DNA from: Bacteroidota bacterium
Lineage (GTDB): Bacteria; Bacteroidota; Bacteroidia; UKL13-3
DNA: 57,272 nt
Direction of reading: 5' to 3'
Assembly: GCA_025359805.1 (NCBI GenBank)
Contig: JANYDU010000018.1
Coordinates: 1 to 57,272, forward strand
Shown piece by piece: positions 8,288-16,789 of this stretch (position 1 is the stretch's first letter; every line of letters starts with the position of its first letter). Under the pieces are notes generated by a model. The model searched no databases and had not been told where the DNA came from. It saw nothing but the letters and a program-made list of their open reading frames with translations. The position numbers and the translations under genes were made by a program.

Positions 8288-8321
8288 TTTGTAAAATCAT
8301 GTTGAGTTATTTTTATCTTCG
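8288..8321 (+). promoter_or_regulatory. Promoter of trmB, TTTG-N22-TATCTTCG
   Basis: TTTG at 8288-8291, 22 bases, then TATCTTCG at 8314-8321 (TTCG for TTTG). The trmB ATG begins only eight bases further on, so any leader is extremely short. The spacing is at the long end of the accepted range. Confidence 0.35.
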
Positions 8322-8329
8322 CACCCTAT

Positions 8330-8977
8330 ATGTCAAAAGATAAGTTAAGACGTTTCGCAGAGTTTAAAGCCTTTTCCAATACGTTTGATTTTGCCTACGA
8401 AATGAAAGGCAAATGGAAACAACAATATTTTAAAAACGAAAACCCATTGGTGTTGGAGTTGGGCTGTGGCAAAGGCGAATACACGGTTGCCTTAGCAAGA
8501 GAATATCATAACAAAAACTTTATTGGCATTGATTTAAAAAGCAACCGAATGTGGAAAGGTGCTGGAATTGCAATGGAAGAAAAACTACCCAATGTTGCAT
8601 TTATGCGAGCCATCGTAAACAAAATTACCGAGCTATTTGATGCCCATGAAGTAGACGAAATCTGGATTACTTTTCCTGATCCTTATCCTAAAAAAAAACA
8701 TGCAAAACATCGGTTAACAGCTTCCAATTTTTTAACTTTATACAAAACTATTTTAAAAAAAGAGGGAGTAATTAATTTTAAAACGGATGATACAGACCTC
8801 TTTCAGTTTACATTAGATACATTACAAGAATTGCAAATAAAACCATTGGACACAAATTGGGACGTACACGGAAATAGCAACTCTCATCCACATCTTCGCG
8901 AAATAAAAACCCACTATGAAAAATTATTTATGGGACGTGGAAGAACCATTAAATTTACCAAGTTTAACTTGAATTAA
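8330..8977 (+). CDS. trmB: tRNA (guanine-N7-)-methyltransferase TrmB
   Basis: TrmB, 215 residues, makes m7G46 in the variable loop of tRNAs. SAM motif I is LELGCGKGEYT (about 42-52), followed by FIGIDLKSNRMWKGA. The catalytic and tRNA-binding block ITFPDPYPKKKHAKHRLT lies near 115-132, and a C-terminal R-E-I-K-T-H-Y-E segment closes the fold. Length and motifs fit a single-subunit bacterial enzyme. The first gene of a same-strand run; the next start is 15 bases after the stop. Confidence 0.95.
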   Translation: MSKDKLRRFAEFKAFSNTFDFAYEMKGKWKQQYFKNENPLVLELGCGKGEYTVALAREYHNKNFIGIDLKSNRMWKGAGIAMEEKLPNVAFMRAIVNKITELFDAHEVDEIWITFPDPYPKKKHAKHRLTASNFLTLYKTILKKEGVINFKTDDTDLFQFTLDTLQELQIKPLDTNWDVHGNSNSHPHLREIKTHYEKLFMGRGRTIKFTKFNLN

Positions 8978-8992
8978 AACTCCAAATAATAT

Positions 8993-9532
8993 ATGCCCTA
9001 CGAATTTTTAAAAGAAATAAAATCCATTCTAACTACACCTATCAAAAAAGGAAAAGAGGTTTGGATTGCTGATACAGCAAGGGTATTTGGCAAAGTTACG
9101 CTTGGCGATAATTGTTCGATATGGTTTAGCGCAGTATTACGTGGTGATGCAGACGAAATTATTTTGGGCAACAACAGCAATGTTCAAGAGTGTGCCGTAA
9201 TACACGTTGATCCTGGATTTCCTGCCATTATTGGCGATGATTGTATTATTGGTCATGGCGCAATTGTACATGGTGCAACGCTTGCAAATAATGTATTGGT
9301 TGGTATGCACGCTACCATTTTAAACGGAGCAAAAATTGGAAACTTTTGCATCATTGGAGCCAATGCTTTAGTTACTGAGAGCACTGTTATTCCAGATTAT
9401 TCCATCGTAATGGGATCACCCGGAAAAGTAGTCAAACAAATTTCTGATGAACATATTGAAAAAATAAAACGCAATGCTCAAGCTTATGTTGAGTTAAGTA
9501 AAGCATATATCGAAAACTGGAAATCATCTTAA
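8993..9532 (+). CDS. Gamma-carbonic anhydrase-like left-handed beta-helix protein
   Basis: A 179-residue hexapeptide-repeat protein of the PaaY/YrdA (gamma-carbonic anhydrase) family, expected to form a trimer. The three zinc-ligand histidines of the family appear in A-V-I-H-V-D, I-G-H-G and I-V-H-G (about residues 73, 90 and 95). The asparagine-rich turns between repeats and the C-terminal helix with Y-V-E-L-S are also typical. Whether members of this subgroup are active anhydrases or act on acyl-CoA is often unknown, so I give no gene symbol. It lies between trmB and ribH on the same strand. Confidence 0.85.
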   Translation: MPYEFLKEIKSILTTPIKKGKEVWIADTARVFGKVTLGDNCSIWFSAVLRGDADEIILGNNSNVQECAVIHVDPGFPAIIGDDCIIGHGAIVHGATLANNVLVGMHATILNGAKIGNFCIIGANALVTESTVIPDYSIVMGSPGKVVKQISDEHIEKIKRNAQAYVELSKAYIENWKSS

Positions 9533-9573
9533 TTCATCATTTCTAACTAATATTGCCTTTCAAAAAAATAATT

Positions 9574-10065
9574 ATGGCCACACAATTAAAAAATTTATCA
9601 GCCACCAATCTCGAAACGTCAAAAGAATTTAAAAAAATAAAAATTGCCATCGTAGTTGCCGAATGGAATAACAAAATCACCTTTGAATTGATGAATGGAG
9701 CCATCAATTTTTTAATCGAAAAAGGAGTCAAAGAAAAAAATATTGAAGTACGCATGGTTCCTGGAGCATTTGAGTTAGCTCTTGGCGCACAGTTTTATGC
9801 CATCAAAAAAGATATTGATGCAGTAATTACTTTAGGCTGTGTGATTCAAGGTGAAACACGCCATTTTGATTTTATTTGTGATGCTTGCGCAAACGGAATT
9901 ATGGATGTTGGACTTACCTTTAACAAACCTGTAATATTTGGAGTACTTACCACCGAAAATGAGAAACAAGCCAAAGAGCGTGCCGGTGGTAAACATGGAA
10001 ATAAAGGAATTGAAGCCGCTGAAACTGCTTTAAAAATGGTTCTACTTAAAAATTCAATCAATTAA
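9574..10065 (+). CDS. ribH: 6,7-dimethyl-8-ribityllumazine synthase
   Basis: RibH, 163 residues, condenses 5-amino-6-ribitylamino-uracil with dihydroxybutanone phosphate in the penultimate step of riboflavin synthesis; the enzyme forms 60-mer or pentamer shells. Motifs: AEWN with the substrate-binding W near 32, VPGAFELALGAQ near 58, and G-C-V-I-Q-G-E-T-R-H-F-D, whose histidine is the proton donor. I use ATG 9574; a TTG at 9553 would only add seven unconserved residues. No other rib gene is nearby. Confidence 0.95.
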   Translation: MATQLKNLSATNLETSKEFKKIKIAIVVAEWNNKITFELMNGAINFLIEKGVKEKNIEVRMVPGAFELALGAQFYAIKKDIDAVITLGCVIQGETRHFDFICDACANGIMDVGLTFNKPVIFGVLTTENEKQAKERAGGKHGNKGIEAAETALKMVLLKNSIN

Positions 10066-10080
10066 TGTTAACATAACTTT

Positions 10081-10108
10081 TTGATTGAAAAGCTAAGCCT
10101 TATACTTG
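10081..10108 (+). promoter_or_regulatory. Candidate promoter of the 10130 lipoprotein gene
   Basis: TTG at 10081-10083 (part of TTTTTG), 17 bases, then TATACTTG at 10101-10108, one base from TAnnTTTG. The TTG start codon of the next gene is 21 bases downstream. It may drive the lipoprotein-purN-hutI run. Confidence 0.4.
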
Positions 10109-10129
10109 CAGCACAATCATTAAAAATTC

Positions 10130-11584
10130 TTGAAACATTTAGAAAAATATATCTTGTTTGTATTTGTGCTTATGGCAATTTTTTCCTGCAAAAAAAACTT
10201 TGAAGGGGATGCCAAAGCACAAACACCTCCTGAAACTTTTATGGTGGTTGATAAAATATACCGCACGGGTGATTTGCGTTATACCACAACCATTGAAGCT
10301 CATTGGTGGGGCTCATCAACTGGAATTATAAAAGGTTACGAAACCTCCATTGATAATAAACAAACTTGGCAATACACCAGCAAACAAAGTGGAACATTTT
10401 TGTTGCTCCTTCCACAAGGAAGCGATACCGCAGATGTGGTAGTTTATGTAAGAGCAATTGATAACTTGGGACAAAAAGATTTGACACCAGCATCAACTGC
10501 TTATCCAATAAAGAATAGTGCCCCCCATATTTTTATGGATAATAGTTTTGGCAGAAAAACATCCAGTTTTCCTGCATTTCGTTATTACTGGAACACCAGT
10601 GATACTGATGGTGTTGACGATATTTCGGGAGTTGAAATTTCTTTTAACGATACCAATAATATTTATCTTTTACCGGGCAATACTTATGCTGCATCATTTG
10701 TTGCTGAAGTAAACAATGGAATTTTTAGCCCTTCATTTTTGGTATATCCAAACACAAAGACTATTGCTCTTCCAAATTCAATTTCAGGAATTAATTATGA
10801 TTCATTAAACTTCTTTTATGTAAGAGTTTTTGATAGATCGGGTACTCGTTCATCATGGACAAAAGATTCTATCTATATCCGAAAACCAAAATCAACATTT
10901 GCTATACTCAATGATTATTCTGGAGCTAAATTATATTATCAAAATTTTTATACCAGCCGATTAAACGCAATGGGTGCTCCTTACAATAACTATGAAATTA
11001 TTTCTACTCCTAAAGATGATTTGCCAAATGATAATTTTACTTGTTCGAAAGTATTTGCCTATTTTAAAAAAGCAATTTGGTTTAGCAACGATGTAAATAC
11101 AACGTTGGCAATAGCCAGTACCAGCACAAACACCTTTTTTTACAATGGAGGAACTATGTTAATGGTAATTGATATTGGAGGTTCTTTTGGATATTCAGAA
11201 TCCTTATTATCCTTCACTCCAGTTGCAAGTTTTGTTGATCCTAATGGCTCTCAATTTAAGCTGAACCCAAATGATAGCTTGCTTCCAACTCAAAACGGAT
11301 GGCTGCCATTGGTTGTTACATCTAATGTTTTGAATATTACTTTACGACCTTTTGTGATGCAAAATTCATCTGGAACTTTTGCATTTGAAACCCTTTATAA
11401 TGGAAAACTAAATACATCAGCCGGACCTTGGGCTGGACAATCATTACTGATGGCTAAAAGAAAAAATATTGCTAATGGCTTAACCAATTTAGTGTTTAGT
11501 GTGATGCCTTTTGACATTATGCAGGGTAATAGCAATATTGATACTGTTTTCAAAAAAATTATTGTTGATGAACTTAAATTTTAA
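10130..11584 (+). CDS. Secreted lipoprotein of unknown function, Ig-like repeats
   Basis: A 484-residue lipoprotein; I do not recognise the family. The signal peptide ends in the lipobox A-I-F-S-C20. TTG 10130 is the chosen start because the first ATG (residue 15) would leave too little signal peptide. After the anchor there are two beta-rich segments with fibronectin- or Ig-like features (GIIKGYETSIDNKQTW; DTDGVDDISGVEISFND) and a C-terminal half from about 255 with the pattern of an alpha/beta domain (FAILNDYSG ... TMLMVIDIGGSFG). The acidic D-T-D-G-x-D-D loop could bind calcium. Purine and histidine genes follow closely, but nothing shows a functional link. Confidence 0.75.
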   Translation: MKHLEKYILFVFVLMAIFSCKKNFEGDAKAQTPPETFMVVDKIYRTGDLRYTTTIEAHWWGSSTGIIKGYETSIDNKQTWQYTSKQSGTFLLLLPQGSDTADVVVYVRAIDNLGQKDLTPASTAYPIKNSAPHIFMDNSFGRKTSSFPAFRYYWNTSDTDGVDDISGVEISFNDTNNIYLLPGNTYAASFVAEVNNGIFSPSFLVYPNTKTIALPNSISGINYDSLNFFYVRVFDRSGTRSSWTKDSIYIRKPKSTFAILNDYSGAKLYYQNFYTSRLNAMGAPYNNYEIISTPKDDLPNDNFTCSKVFAYFKKAIWFSNDVNTTLAIASTSTNTFFYNGGTMLMVIDIGGSFGYSESLLSFTPVASFVDPNGSQFKLNPNDSLLPTQNGWLPLVVTSNVLNITLRPFVMQNSSGTFAFETLYNGKLNTSAGPWAGQSLLMAKRKNIANGLTNLVFSVMPFDIMQGNSNIDTVFKKIIVDELKF

Positions 11585-11595
11585 TCACTATTGGG

Positions 11596-12168
11596 TTGAA
11601 AAATATTATTCTATTTGCATCAGGTAATGGAAGTAATGCCGAAAATATTTGTACTTATTTTTCGCAACGAAAGGATGTAAAAGTTGTAGCACTTTTTTGT
11701 AATAAAGCTGATGCAAAAGTGATTGATAAAATGAAACCCTTTGCTATTCCAGTTCATGTTTTTACTAAACAACAATTTTTAGATGAACGATTTTTTCTTC
11801 CCCTCATCAATCAATATCAACCTTCACTAATTGTACTTGCCGGATTTTTATTATTGGCACCAAATTACTTAGTAAAACACTTTCCAAATCAGATTATAAA
11901 TATTCATCCTGCATTGTTGCCAAAGCACGGTGGAAAAGGTATGTACGGTCATTATGTGCACGAAGCTGTACTTGCCCAAAAAGATATAGAACACGGAATT
12001 ACTATTCATTATGTAAACGAAAATTTTGATGAAGGAAAATCCATATTTCAGAATAGTTTTTTGGTAAATGAACTTGATGATTTGAATTCCATTTCAAAAA
12101 AAATTGCCGAATTGGAAATGACTAATTTTCCAAAAGTGATTGATGAATTACTAAAAAAAATAAATTGA
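11596..12168 (+). CDS. purN: Phosphoribosylglycinamide formyltransferase PurN
   Basis: A 190-residue, folate-dependent GAR transformylase, the third step of purine synthesis, using 10-formyl-THF. Motifs: FASGNGSNAENI at 8-19 (phosphate loop), N-I-H-P-A-L-L-P-K at about 101-109 with catalytic Asn and His, and H-Y-V-N-E-N-F-D-E-G near 136-145 carrying the catalytic Asp. TTG 11596 is the start: it gives exactly the usual M-K-N-I-I-x-F-A-S-G N-terminus and there is no ATG nearby. The stop overlaps the hutI ATG by one base. Confidence 0.94.
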   Translation: MKNIILFASGNGSNAENICTYFSQRKDVKVVALFCNKADAKVIDKMKPFAIPVHVFTKQQFLDERFFLPLINQYQPSLIVLAGFLLLAPNYLVKHFPNQIINIHPALLPKHGGKGMYGHYVHEAVLAQKDIEHGITIHYVNENFDEGKSIFQNSFLVNELDDLNSISKKIAELEMTNFPKVIDELLKKIN

Positions 12169-13430
12169 TGTCGACACAAATTCTCATAAAAAATATAAAG
12201 GTGCTCGCAGGAATTGATGATGGAGCTGTACTTAAAAAATCTGGGAGGGAGATGTCGAAATTAGCACTCATCGAAAATGCCTTTTTATTGATAAAAGATG
12301 GATTGATAAAAGATTTTGGTTCGATGAACGAGTGCCCAATTCCAGATGCACTGAGCACTGAGTACTATGCACTCAATATCATAGATGCTTCCGGAAAATT
12401 TGTTCTACCATCATTTGTAGATTCACATACACATTTAGTTTTTGCAGCAACACGTGAAGAAGAATTTGTGATGCGCATTAAAGGAAAATCTTATGAAGAA
12501 ATTGCCGAAGCAGGAGGAGGAATTTTAAATTCTGCAAAAAAATTGCAATCCATGAGTGAAGATGAATTGTTTGAAAATGCTTTGCAACGTTTACATGAAA
12601 TAATCAGATTTGGAACTGGTGCAATTGAAATAAAAAGTGGCTATGGTTTAACCGTAAAAGATGAACTAAAAATATTGCGTGTGATACAACGATTAAAAAA
12701 AGTTTCGCCCATTACTATAAAGGCTACTTTCCTTGGTGCACATGCTTTTCCAATAGAGTTTAAACAAAACAGAAAAGGATATATTGATTTGATAGTTGAT
12801 GAAATGCTACCGCAAATTGCAGCCGAAAATTTAGCAGATTATTGTGATGTATTTTGCGATCAAGGATTTTTTACGGTTGATGAAACAGATTACATTTTAA
12901 CGCATGCAACAAAACATGGATTGAAAGCAAAAATTCATGGTAACGAATTGGGATATACTGGCGGAGTTCAAGTTGCAGTAAAACACCACGCATTAAGTGT
13001 CGATCATTTAGAATTTACAGGCGAAGCAGAAATTGAGTGTTTAAAAAATAGCCATACTATGCCTGTTGGTTTACCAAACTGCTCTTTCTTTATAGGCATA
13101 CCATACATGCCTGCACGTGCCATGATTGATGCAGGTTTACCCGTTTGCTTGGCAACAGATTATAACCCTGGAAGTTCACCAAATCCACGTATGAGTTTTA
13201 TTATTTCATTAGCTTGCACACAAATGAAACTCACCCCCGAAGAAGCCATTAATGCTACCACTATAAACGGAGCATTTGCCCTTGAATTAAGCAAAACACA
13301 TGGCAGCATTGCCAAAGGAAAAATAGCCAATGTTTTTATCACCAAACCAATTCCATCATTGGCATTTATACCTTATTCATTTGGAGTGGATATGGTTGAT
13401 GAAGTGATTGTGGGAGGAAAGGTGTTTTGA
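12168..13430 (+). CDS. hutI: Imidazolonepropionase HutI
   Basis: A 420-residue amidohydrolase that opens the imidazolone ring to formiminoglutamate in histidine breakdown. Metal-binding HxH is in DSHTHLVF (about 85-92), followed by the family block REEEFVMRIKGKSYEEIAEAGGGI; a further metal His lies in K-I-H-G-N-E near 258, and the metal Asp in A-T-D-Y-N-P-G near 327. ATG 12168 overlaps the purN stop (TGATG). HutH and HutU are not in the window. Its position behind purN looks like coupled expression; formimino groups can feed the folate pool that PurN uses. Confidence 0.94.
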   Translation: MSTQILIKNIKVLAGIDDGAVLKKSGREMSKLALIENAFLLIKDGLIKDFGSMNECPIPDALSTEYYALNIIDASGKFVLPSFVDSHTHLVFAATREEEFVMRIKGKSYEEIAEAGGGILNSAKKLQSMSEDELFENALQRLHEIIRFGTGAIEIKSGYGLTVKDELKILRVIQRLKKVSPITIKATFLGAHAFPIEFKQNRKGYIDLIVDEMLPQIAAENLADYCDVFCDQGFFTVDETDYILTHATKHGLKAKIHGNELGYTGGVQVAVKHHALSVDHLEFTGEAEIECLKNSHTMPVGLPNCSFFIGIPYMPARAMIDAGLPVCLATDYNPGSSPNPRMSFIISLACTQMKLTPEEAINATTINGAFALELSKTHGSIAKGKIANVFITKPIPSLAFIPYSFGVDMVDEVIVGGKVF

Positions 13431-13459
13431 GATTTTACATAGTATAATCATTCAAATTT

Positions 13460-14902
13460 ATGCATTACAAAGTTTCTATATCAAACCCTACTGAACATTT
13501 TATCCAATTAACTTTCACTATTGATTCAATACATCAAGATTATATTCATATCCAATTACCAGCTTGGCGACCGGGTAGATATGAACTTCAAAACTATGCT
13601 AAAAATATACGTTGTTTTGAAATTACTGATGATAAAAAAAATCAAATCGCTTTCAAAAAAATAACCAAAGATTGTTGGGAAGTTGAAACTAAAAATATAA
13701 ATAAAATTTTTATTTCGTATGAATATTATGCCAATCAATATGATGCCGGAGCAAGCTATATTGACGAGAGTCAACTATACATCAATCCTATAAATTGTAT
13801 GATGTATGTGGTGGGGAGAGAAGATGAAAATTATGACATTGAATTAGCAATTCCTGATGAGTATAAAATTGCCTGTCAACTTCAAGTAACAGAAAAAACA
13901 ATACACGCAAAAAACTTTGATGAGTTGGCAGACTCTCCTTTTATTGCAAGTGCTTCGCTTCAACATTCATCAATTAAAATTCAACACACAACTATTCATT
14001 TTTGGTTTCAAGGAAATCATCAATTAGATATAGAACGTTTAAAAAATGATACCAAACTATACACGCAAAAACAGATTGAGTTATTTGGAGATTTACCTTG
14101 CAGCGATTATCATTTTTTGTATCATATATTAGATAAACCATTCCGTCATGGAGTTGAACATGCTGATTCAACCGTTATTGCCATGGGAAAATCTATTGAG
14201 CAAAATGAGGAAGATTTTTACAACGATTTATTAGCTATTAGTTCGCATGAACTTTTTCATTTATGGAATATCAAACGTATTCGTCCGGTGGATATGTTTC
14301 CGTATGATTTTACAAAAGAAAATTACTCTACTTTAGGATATGTTTATGAAGGCATCACAACTTATTATGGAGATTTAATATTGTTAAGAAGTGGAGTATG
14401 GAGTTGGGAAAAATATTGTAAAAGCTTTTCATCGGATTTAAAACGACACGTTGAAAACCCAGGACGATTTAATTACTCAGTTGCCGAATCCTCTTTTGAT
14501 ACTTGGCTTGACGGATACGTGCCTGGAGTAATTGGCAGAAAAACGTCTATATATATGGAAGGAATGTTAGCCGCATTTATTGCTGATATAATGATTATTA
14601 AGTATTCCGATAAAAAATATTCATTAGATAATGTAATGCGCGATTTATATGCGCATTTTTATAAGCACGGAAAAGGATATACAGAAAGTGATTACAAAAG
14701 TTTATTAGAAAAATATTCTGGCATTCCTTTCGATAATTATTTTAAAGAAATTATTTGGGGCAAAGGTAATTTTGAAAAATACCTGAAAGACGTAGTTGAT
14801 TGTTTAGGCTGTGAAATTGATTTTACTGAACCTCTTTTAAACCGAAATAATAATTACACAATAACTCAAAATGAGTTGTTTAAATGTTGGGCAAGAATTT
14901 AA
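13460..14902 (+). CDS. M61 (glycyl aminopeptidase-like) metallopeptidase without a PDZ domain
   Basis: A 480-residue M61 peptidase. The zinc motif is H263-E-L-F-H followed by L-W-N-I-K-R-I-R-P, the M61 signature, and the third ligand is probably E297 in V-Y-E-G-I-T-T-Y-Y. The N-terminal 160 residues form the family's beta-sandwich domain with P-A-W-R-P-G-R-Y-E-L-Q-N-Y-A. Most M61 proteins are near 600 residues and end in a PDZ domain; this one ends about 30 residues after the helical part with no sign of a frameshift before the next gene. It has no signal peptide, so it should be cytoplasmic. Start ATG 13460. Confidence 0.9.
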   Translation: MHYKVSISNPTEHFIQLTFTIDSIHQDYIHIQLPAWRPGRYELQNYAKNIRCFEITDDKKNQIAFKKITKDCWEVETKNINKIFISYEYYANQYDAGASYIDESQLYINPINCMMYVVGREDENYDIELAIPDEYKIACQLQVTEKTIHAKNFDELADSPFIASASLQHSSIKIQHTTIHFWFQGNHQLDIERLKNDTKLYTQKQIELFGDLPCSDYHFLYHILDKPFRHGVEHADSTVIAMGKSIEQNEEDFYNDLLAISSHELFHLWNIKRIRPVDMFPYDFTKENYSTLGYVYEGITTYYGDLILLRSGVWSWEKYCKSFSSDLKRHVENPGRFNYSVAESSFDTWLDGYVPGVIGRKTSIYMEGMLAAFIADIMIIKYSDKKYSLDNVMRDLYAHFYKHGKGYTESDYKSLLEKYSGIPFDNYFKEIIWGKGNFEKYLKDVVDCLGCEIDFTEPLLNRNNNYTITQNELFKCWARI

Positions 14903-14927
14903 CAAGTGATAATTTTAAAACATTTCC

Positions 14928-14935
14928 TATTTTCG
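14928..14935 (+). promoter_or_regulatory. -7-like element TATTTTCG before the FNR-like gene
   Basis: TATTTTCG, one mismatch from TAnnTTTG, ends 22 bases before the ATG at 14958. No TTG or TTTG is found at the usual distance upstream, so the site rests on the -7 element alone. Confidence 0.3.
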
Positions 14936-14957
14936 AGAAAAATAATAATAACCCGCC

Positions 14958-15668
14958 ATGCAAAAAATACATCTGGAATGCGAGTTATGTGATGCTCACA
15001 ATATTTCGTTTTTGGCTCATTGCACCCCCCAACAAACCGAGAGAGTAATGTCGTCAAAAACATGTAGCCATTACAAAAAAGGGCAACATATTTTTTATGA
15101 AGATAATATTCCTCTTGGCGTTTATTGCATAAGCAAAGGGATAGTAAAGTTAGTTAGAACTAATAATGACGGTAAAGAACAGATTCTTCGCTTCGCACAA
15201 CAAGGTGAATTTTTAGCCTACCGTGCTTTAATTGCTGATGAGCCATTAGTTGCAACTGCAATTTGTGTAGAAGATACGATTGTTTGTTTTATCCCTCGAA
15301 AATTTTTTATGGAATTATTGGATGAAAATCCTTTGGTAAGCAAGCAAATGTTAATATCATTATCTCATGATTTAGGGGTGGTGGAAGAACGTGTTCAAAG
15401 CCTTGCTCAAAAAAGCGTGAGAGAACGCGTAGCCGAAACATTATTGTTTTTGCATGCTACTTTTAAATCAGATAAAACACAAGATGATGCCGTTATTTCT
15501 ATTACACTTCCTCGAGAAGATATTGCAAATATTGTTGGCACAGCAACTGAAACAGTTATAAGACTTTTATCAGAATTTAAAAGTGATAAATTAATAGAAT
15601 TTGAAGGCAAAAAAATTAAAATTTTAAACAAAGCCGGACTCGAAAAAATCTCTCACGCTTCATTATAA
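14958..15668 (+). CDS. Crp/Fnr-family regulator, FNR-like with possible Fe-S cysteines
   Basis: A 236-residue Crp/Fnr regulator: cyclic-nucleotide-like barrel (about 30-145), dimer helix, and winged helix (about 170-230). N-terminal C8-x2-C11 and C22, with C110 in V-C-F-I-P, sit where E. coli FNR has its cluster ligands (C20, C23, C29, C122), so an oxygen-labile [4Fe-4S] centre is plausible. The recognition helix reads T-E-T-V-I-R-L-L: the Glu and Arg that read the G/C positions are kept, Ser212 of FNR is Ile. No cAMP-binding R-S pair is evident. Targets cannot be read from the window. A strong hairpin terminator follows. Confidence 0.88.
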   Translation: MQKIHLECELCDAHNISFLAHCTPQQTERVMSSKTCSHYKKGQHIFYEDNIPLGVYCISKGIVKLVRTNNDGKEQILRFAQQGEFLAYRALIADEPLVATAICVEDTIVCFIPRKFFMELLDENPLVSKQMLISLSHDLGVVEERVQSLAQKSVRERVAETLLFLHATFKSDKTQDDAVISITLPREDIANIVGTATETVIRLLSEFKSDKLIEFEGKKIKILNKAGLEKISHASL

Positions 15669-15702
15669 AAAAAATGCCGTGAATATCTTCACAGCATTTT
15701 TT
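15669..15702. terminator. Bidirectional terminator between fnr-like gene and folE
   Basis: AAAAAATGC (15669-15677) pairs with GCATTTTTT (15694-15702); inside, after one C/A mismatch, GTGAA (15679-15683) pairs with TTCAC (15688-15692) around a TATC loop. A-runs and T-runs on both sides let it end transcripts from both convergent genes. Confidence 0.85.
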
Positions 15703-15717
15703 AGTGTTTTTCTGCAA

Positions 15718-16374
15718 TTACATTTGCACGTATTTCAAGAATTCTTCTCTAGTTTTTTGATCTAAAAATTTTCCTGAATATTCACATGTAACCGTTTTAC
15801 TTGTAATATCTTGAATACCTCGCGAAGCCACACACAAATGATCTGCTTCAATCAACACAGCAATATCTTCAGTTTGCAATGCCTCTTTTAATTCATTCGA
15901 AATTTGAACCGTCATACGTTCTTGAACTTGCGGACGAGCAGCAAAATATCTTACAATTCTGTTTAGTTTAGATAGTCCAACTACTTTTCCATTCGAAATA
16001 TATGCAATATGTGCTCTTCCAATTATAGGAACAAAATGGTGTTCGCAATTGCTGTAAAAAGAAATATTCTTTTCAACCAACATCTGTTTGTATTGATATT
16101 TATTTTCAAACAAAGCAACTGTAGGCTTATTGGAAGGTTTTAACCCTTTAAAAATTTCTTGAACATACATTTTCGCCACCCGATTAGGAGTTCCTTTCAA
16201 ACTATCATCGGTTAAATCTAACCCTAAAATGAGCATAATTTCTTTAAAGTGTTTTTGTATGAGTTCTATTTTTAACTCATCATCTAAATCAAACGCATCT
16301 GCTCTTAAAGGCGTTTCAACCGATCCATTAAATGAATGGTCATCTACATCAACTATATGTTTATTTTCCTTCAT
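15718..16374 (-). CDS. folE: GTP cyclohydrolase I
   Basis: FolE, 218 residues from ATG 16372-16374, converts GTP to dihydroneopterin triphosphate, the entry to folate and, through QueD, to queuosine. Zinc ligands are in N-C-E-H-H-F-V-P (Cys and His) and H-L-C-V-A-S-R-G (Cys); substrate residues are in G-x-x-K-L-N-R-I-V and R-P-Q-V-Q-E-R-M-T. An upstream in-frame ATG at 16410 would add 12 unconserved residues. It overlaps the 3' end of queD by 14 bases, so the two are probably translated from one message. Confidence 0.95.
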   Translation of the reverse strand: MKENKHIVDVDDHSFNGSVETPLRADAFDLDDELKIELIQKHFKEIMLILGLDLTDDSLKGTPNRVAKMYVQEIFKGLKPSNKPTVALFENKYQYKQMLVEKNISFYSNCEHHFVPIIGRAHIAYISNGKVVGLSKLNRIVRYFAARPQVQERMTVQISNELKEALQTEDIAVLIEADHLCVASRGIQDITSKTVTCEYSGKFLDQKTREEFLKYVQM

Positions 16375-16771
16375 ATTCAACAAAGTTTCTTTCTGTTTCA
16401 TAAAGTACAACTTTCAATTTTAAACAATTATCAATTTTATTTCTAACTAAATTCCATATTACTATGGCAATATTTTCGGCTGTTGGATTCAAATTTTTAA
16501 ACTCAACAGTATCTAAATTCAAATTCATATGATCAAAACGATCTTCAATTTCTGTCTTAATAATATCCTTCAATATTTTTGTGTCCAACACAAATCCACT
16601 AATAGGATTTATCTCACCAACAACTGTAACAATTAAAACATAATTATGACCGTGGTAATTATCATTGTTACACAAACCAAAAACTTCTTTGTTTTTTTCA
16701 GCACTCCAACTTGCAACGTGTAGGCGATGCGCTGCATTAAAATAACTTTTTCGTGATACTGAAACTTCCAT
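16361..16771 (-). CDS. queD: 6-carboxytetrahydropterin synthase-like protein (QueD/PTPS family)
   Basis: A 136-residue member of the PTPS family. Zinc histidines: one in F-N-A-A-H-R-L-H (about 16) and two in Y-H-G-H-N-Y (about 40-42); the catalytic Cys is in F-G-L-C-N-N-D-N. QueD turns dihydroneopterin triphosphate into 6-carboxytetrahydropterin for queuosine/preQ0; close relatives make 6-pyruvoyltetrahydropterin, which the sequence alone does not exclude. FolE, encoded in an overlapping frame downstream, makes its substrate. No queC, queE or queF is in the window. Confidence 0.88.
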   Translation of the reverse strand: MEVSVSRKSYFNAAHRLHVASWSAEKNKEVFGLCNNDNYHGHNYVLIVTVVGEINPISGFVLDTKILKDIIKTEIEDRFDHMNLNLDTVEFKNLNPTAENIAIVIWNLVRNKIDNCLKLKVVLYETERNFVEYEGK

Positions 16772-16789
16772 TTAAAATTTGTTGTGTGG

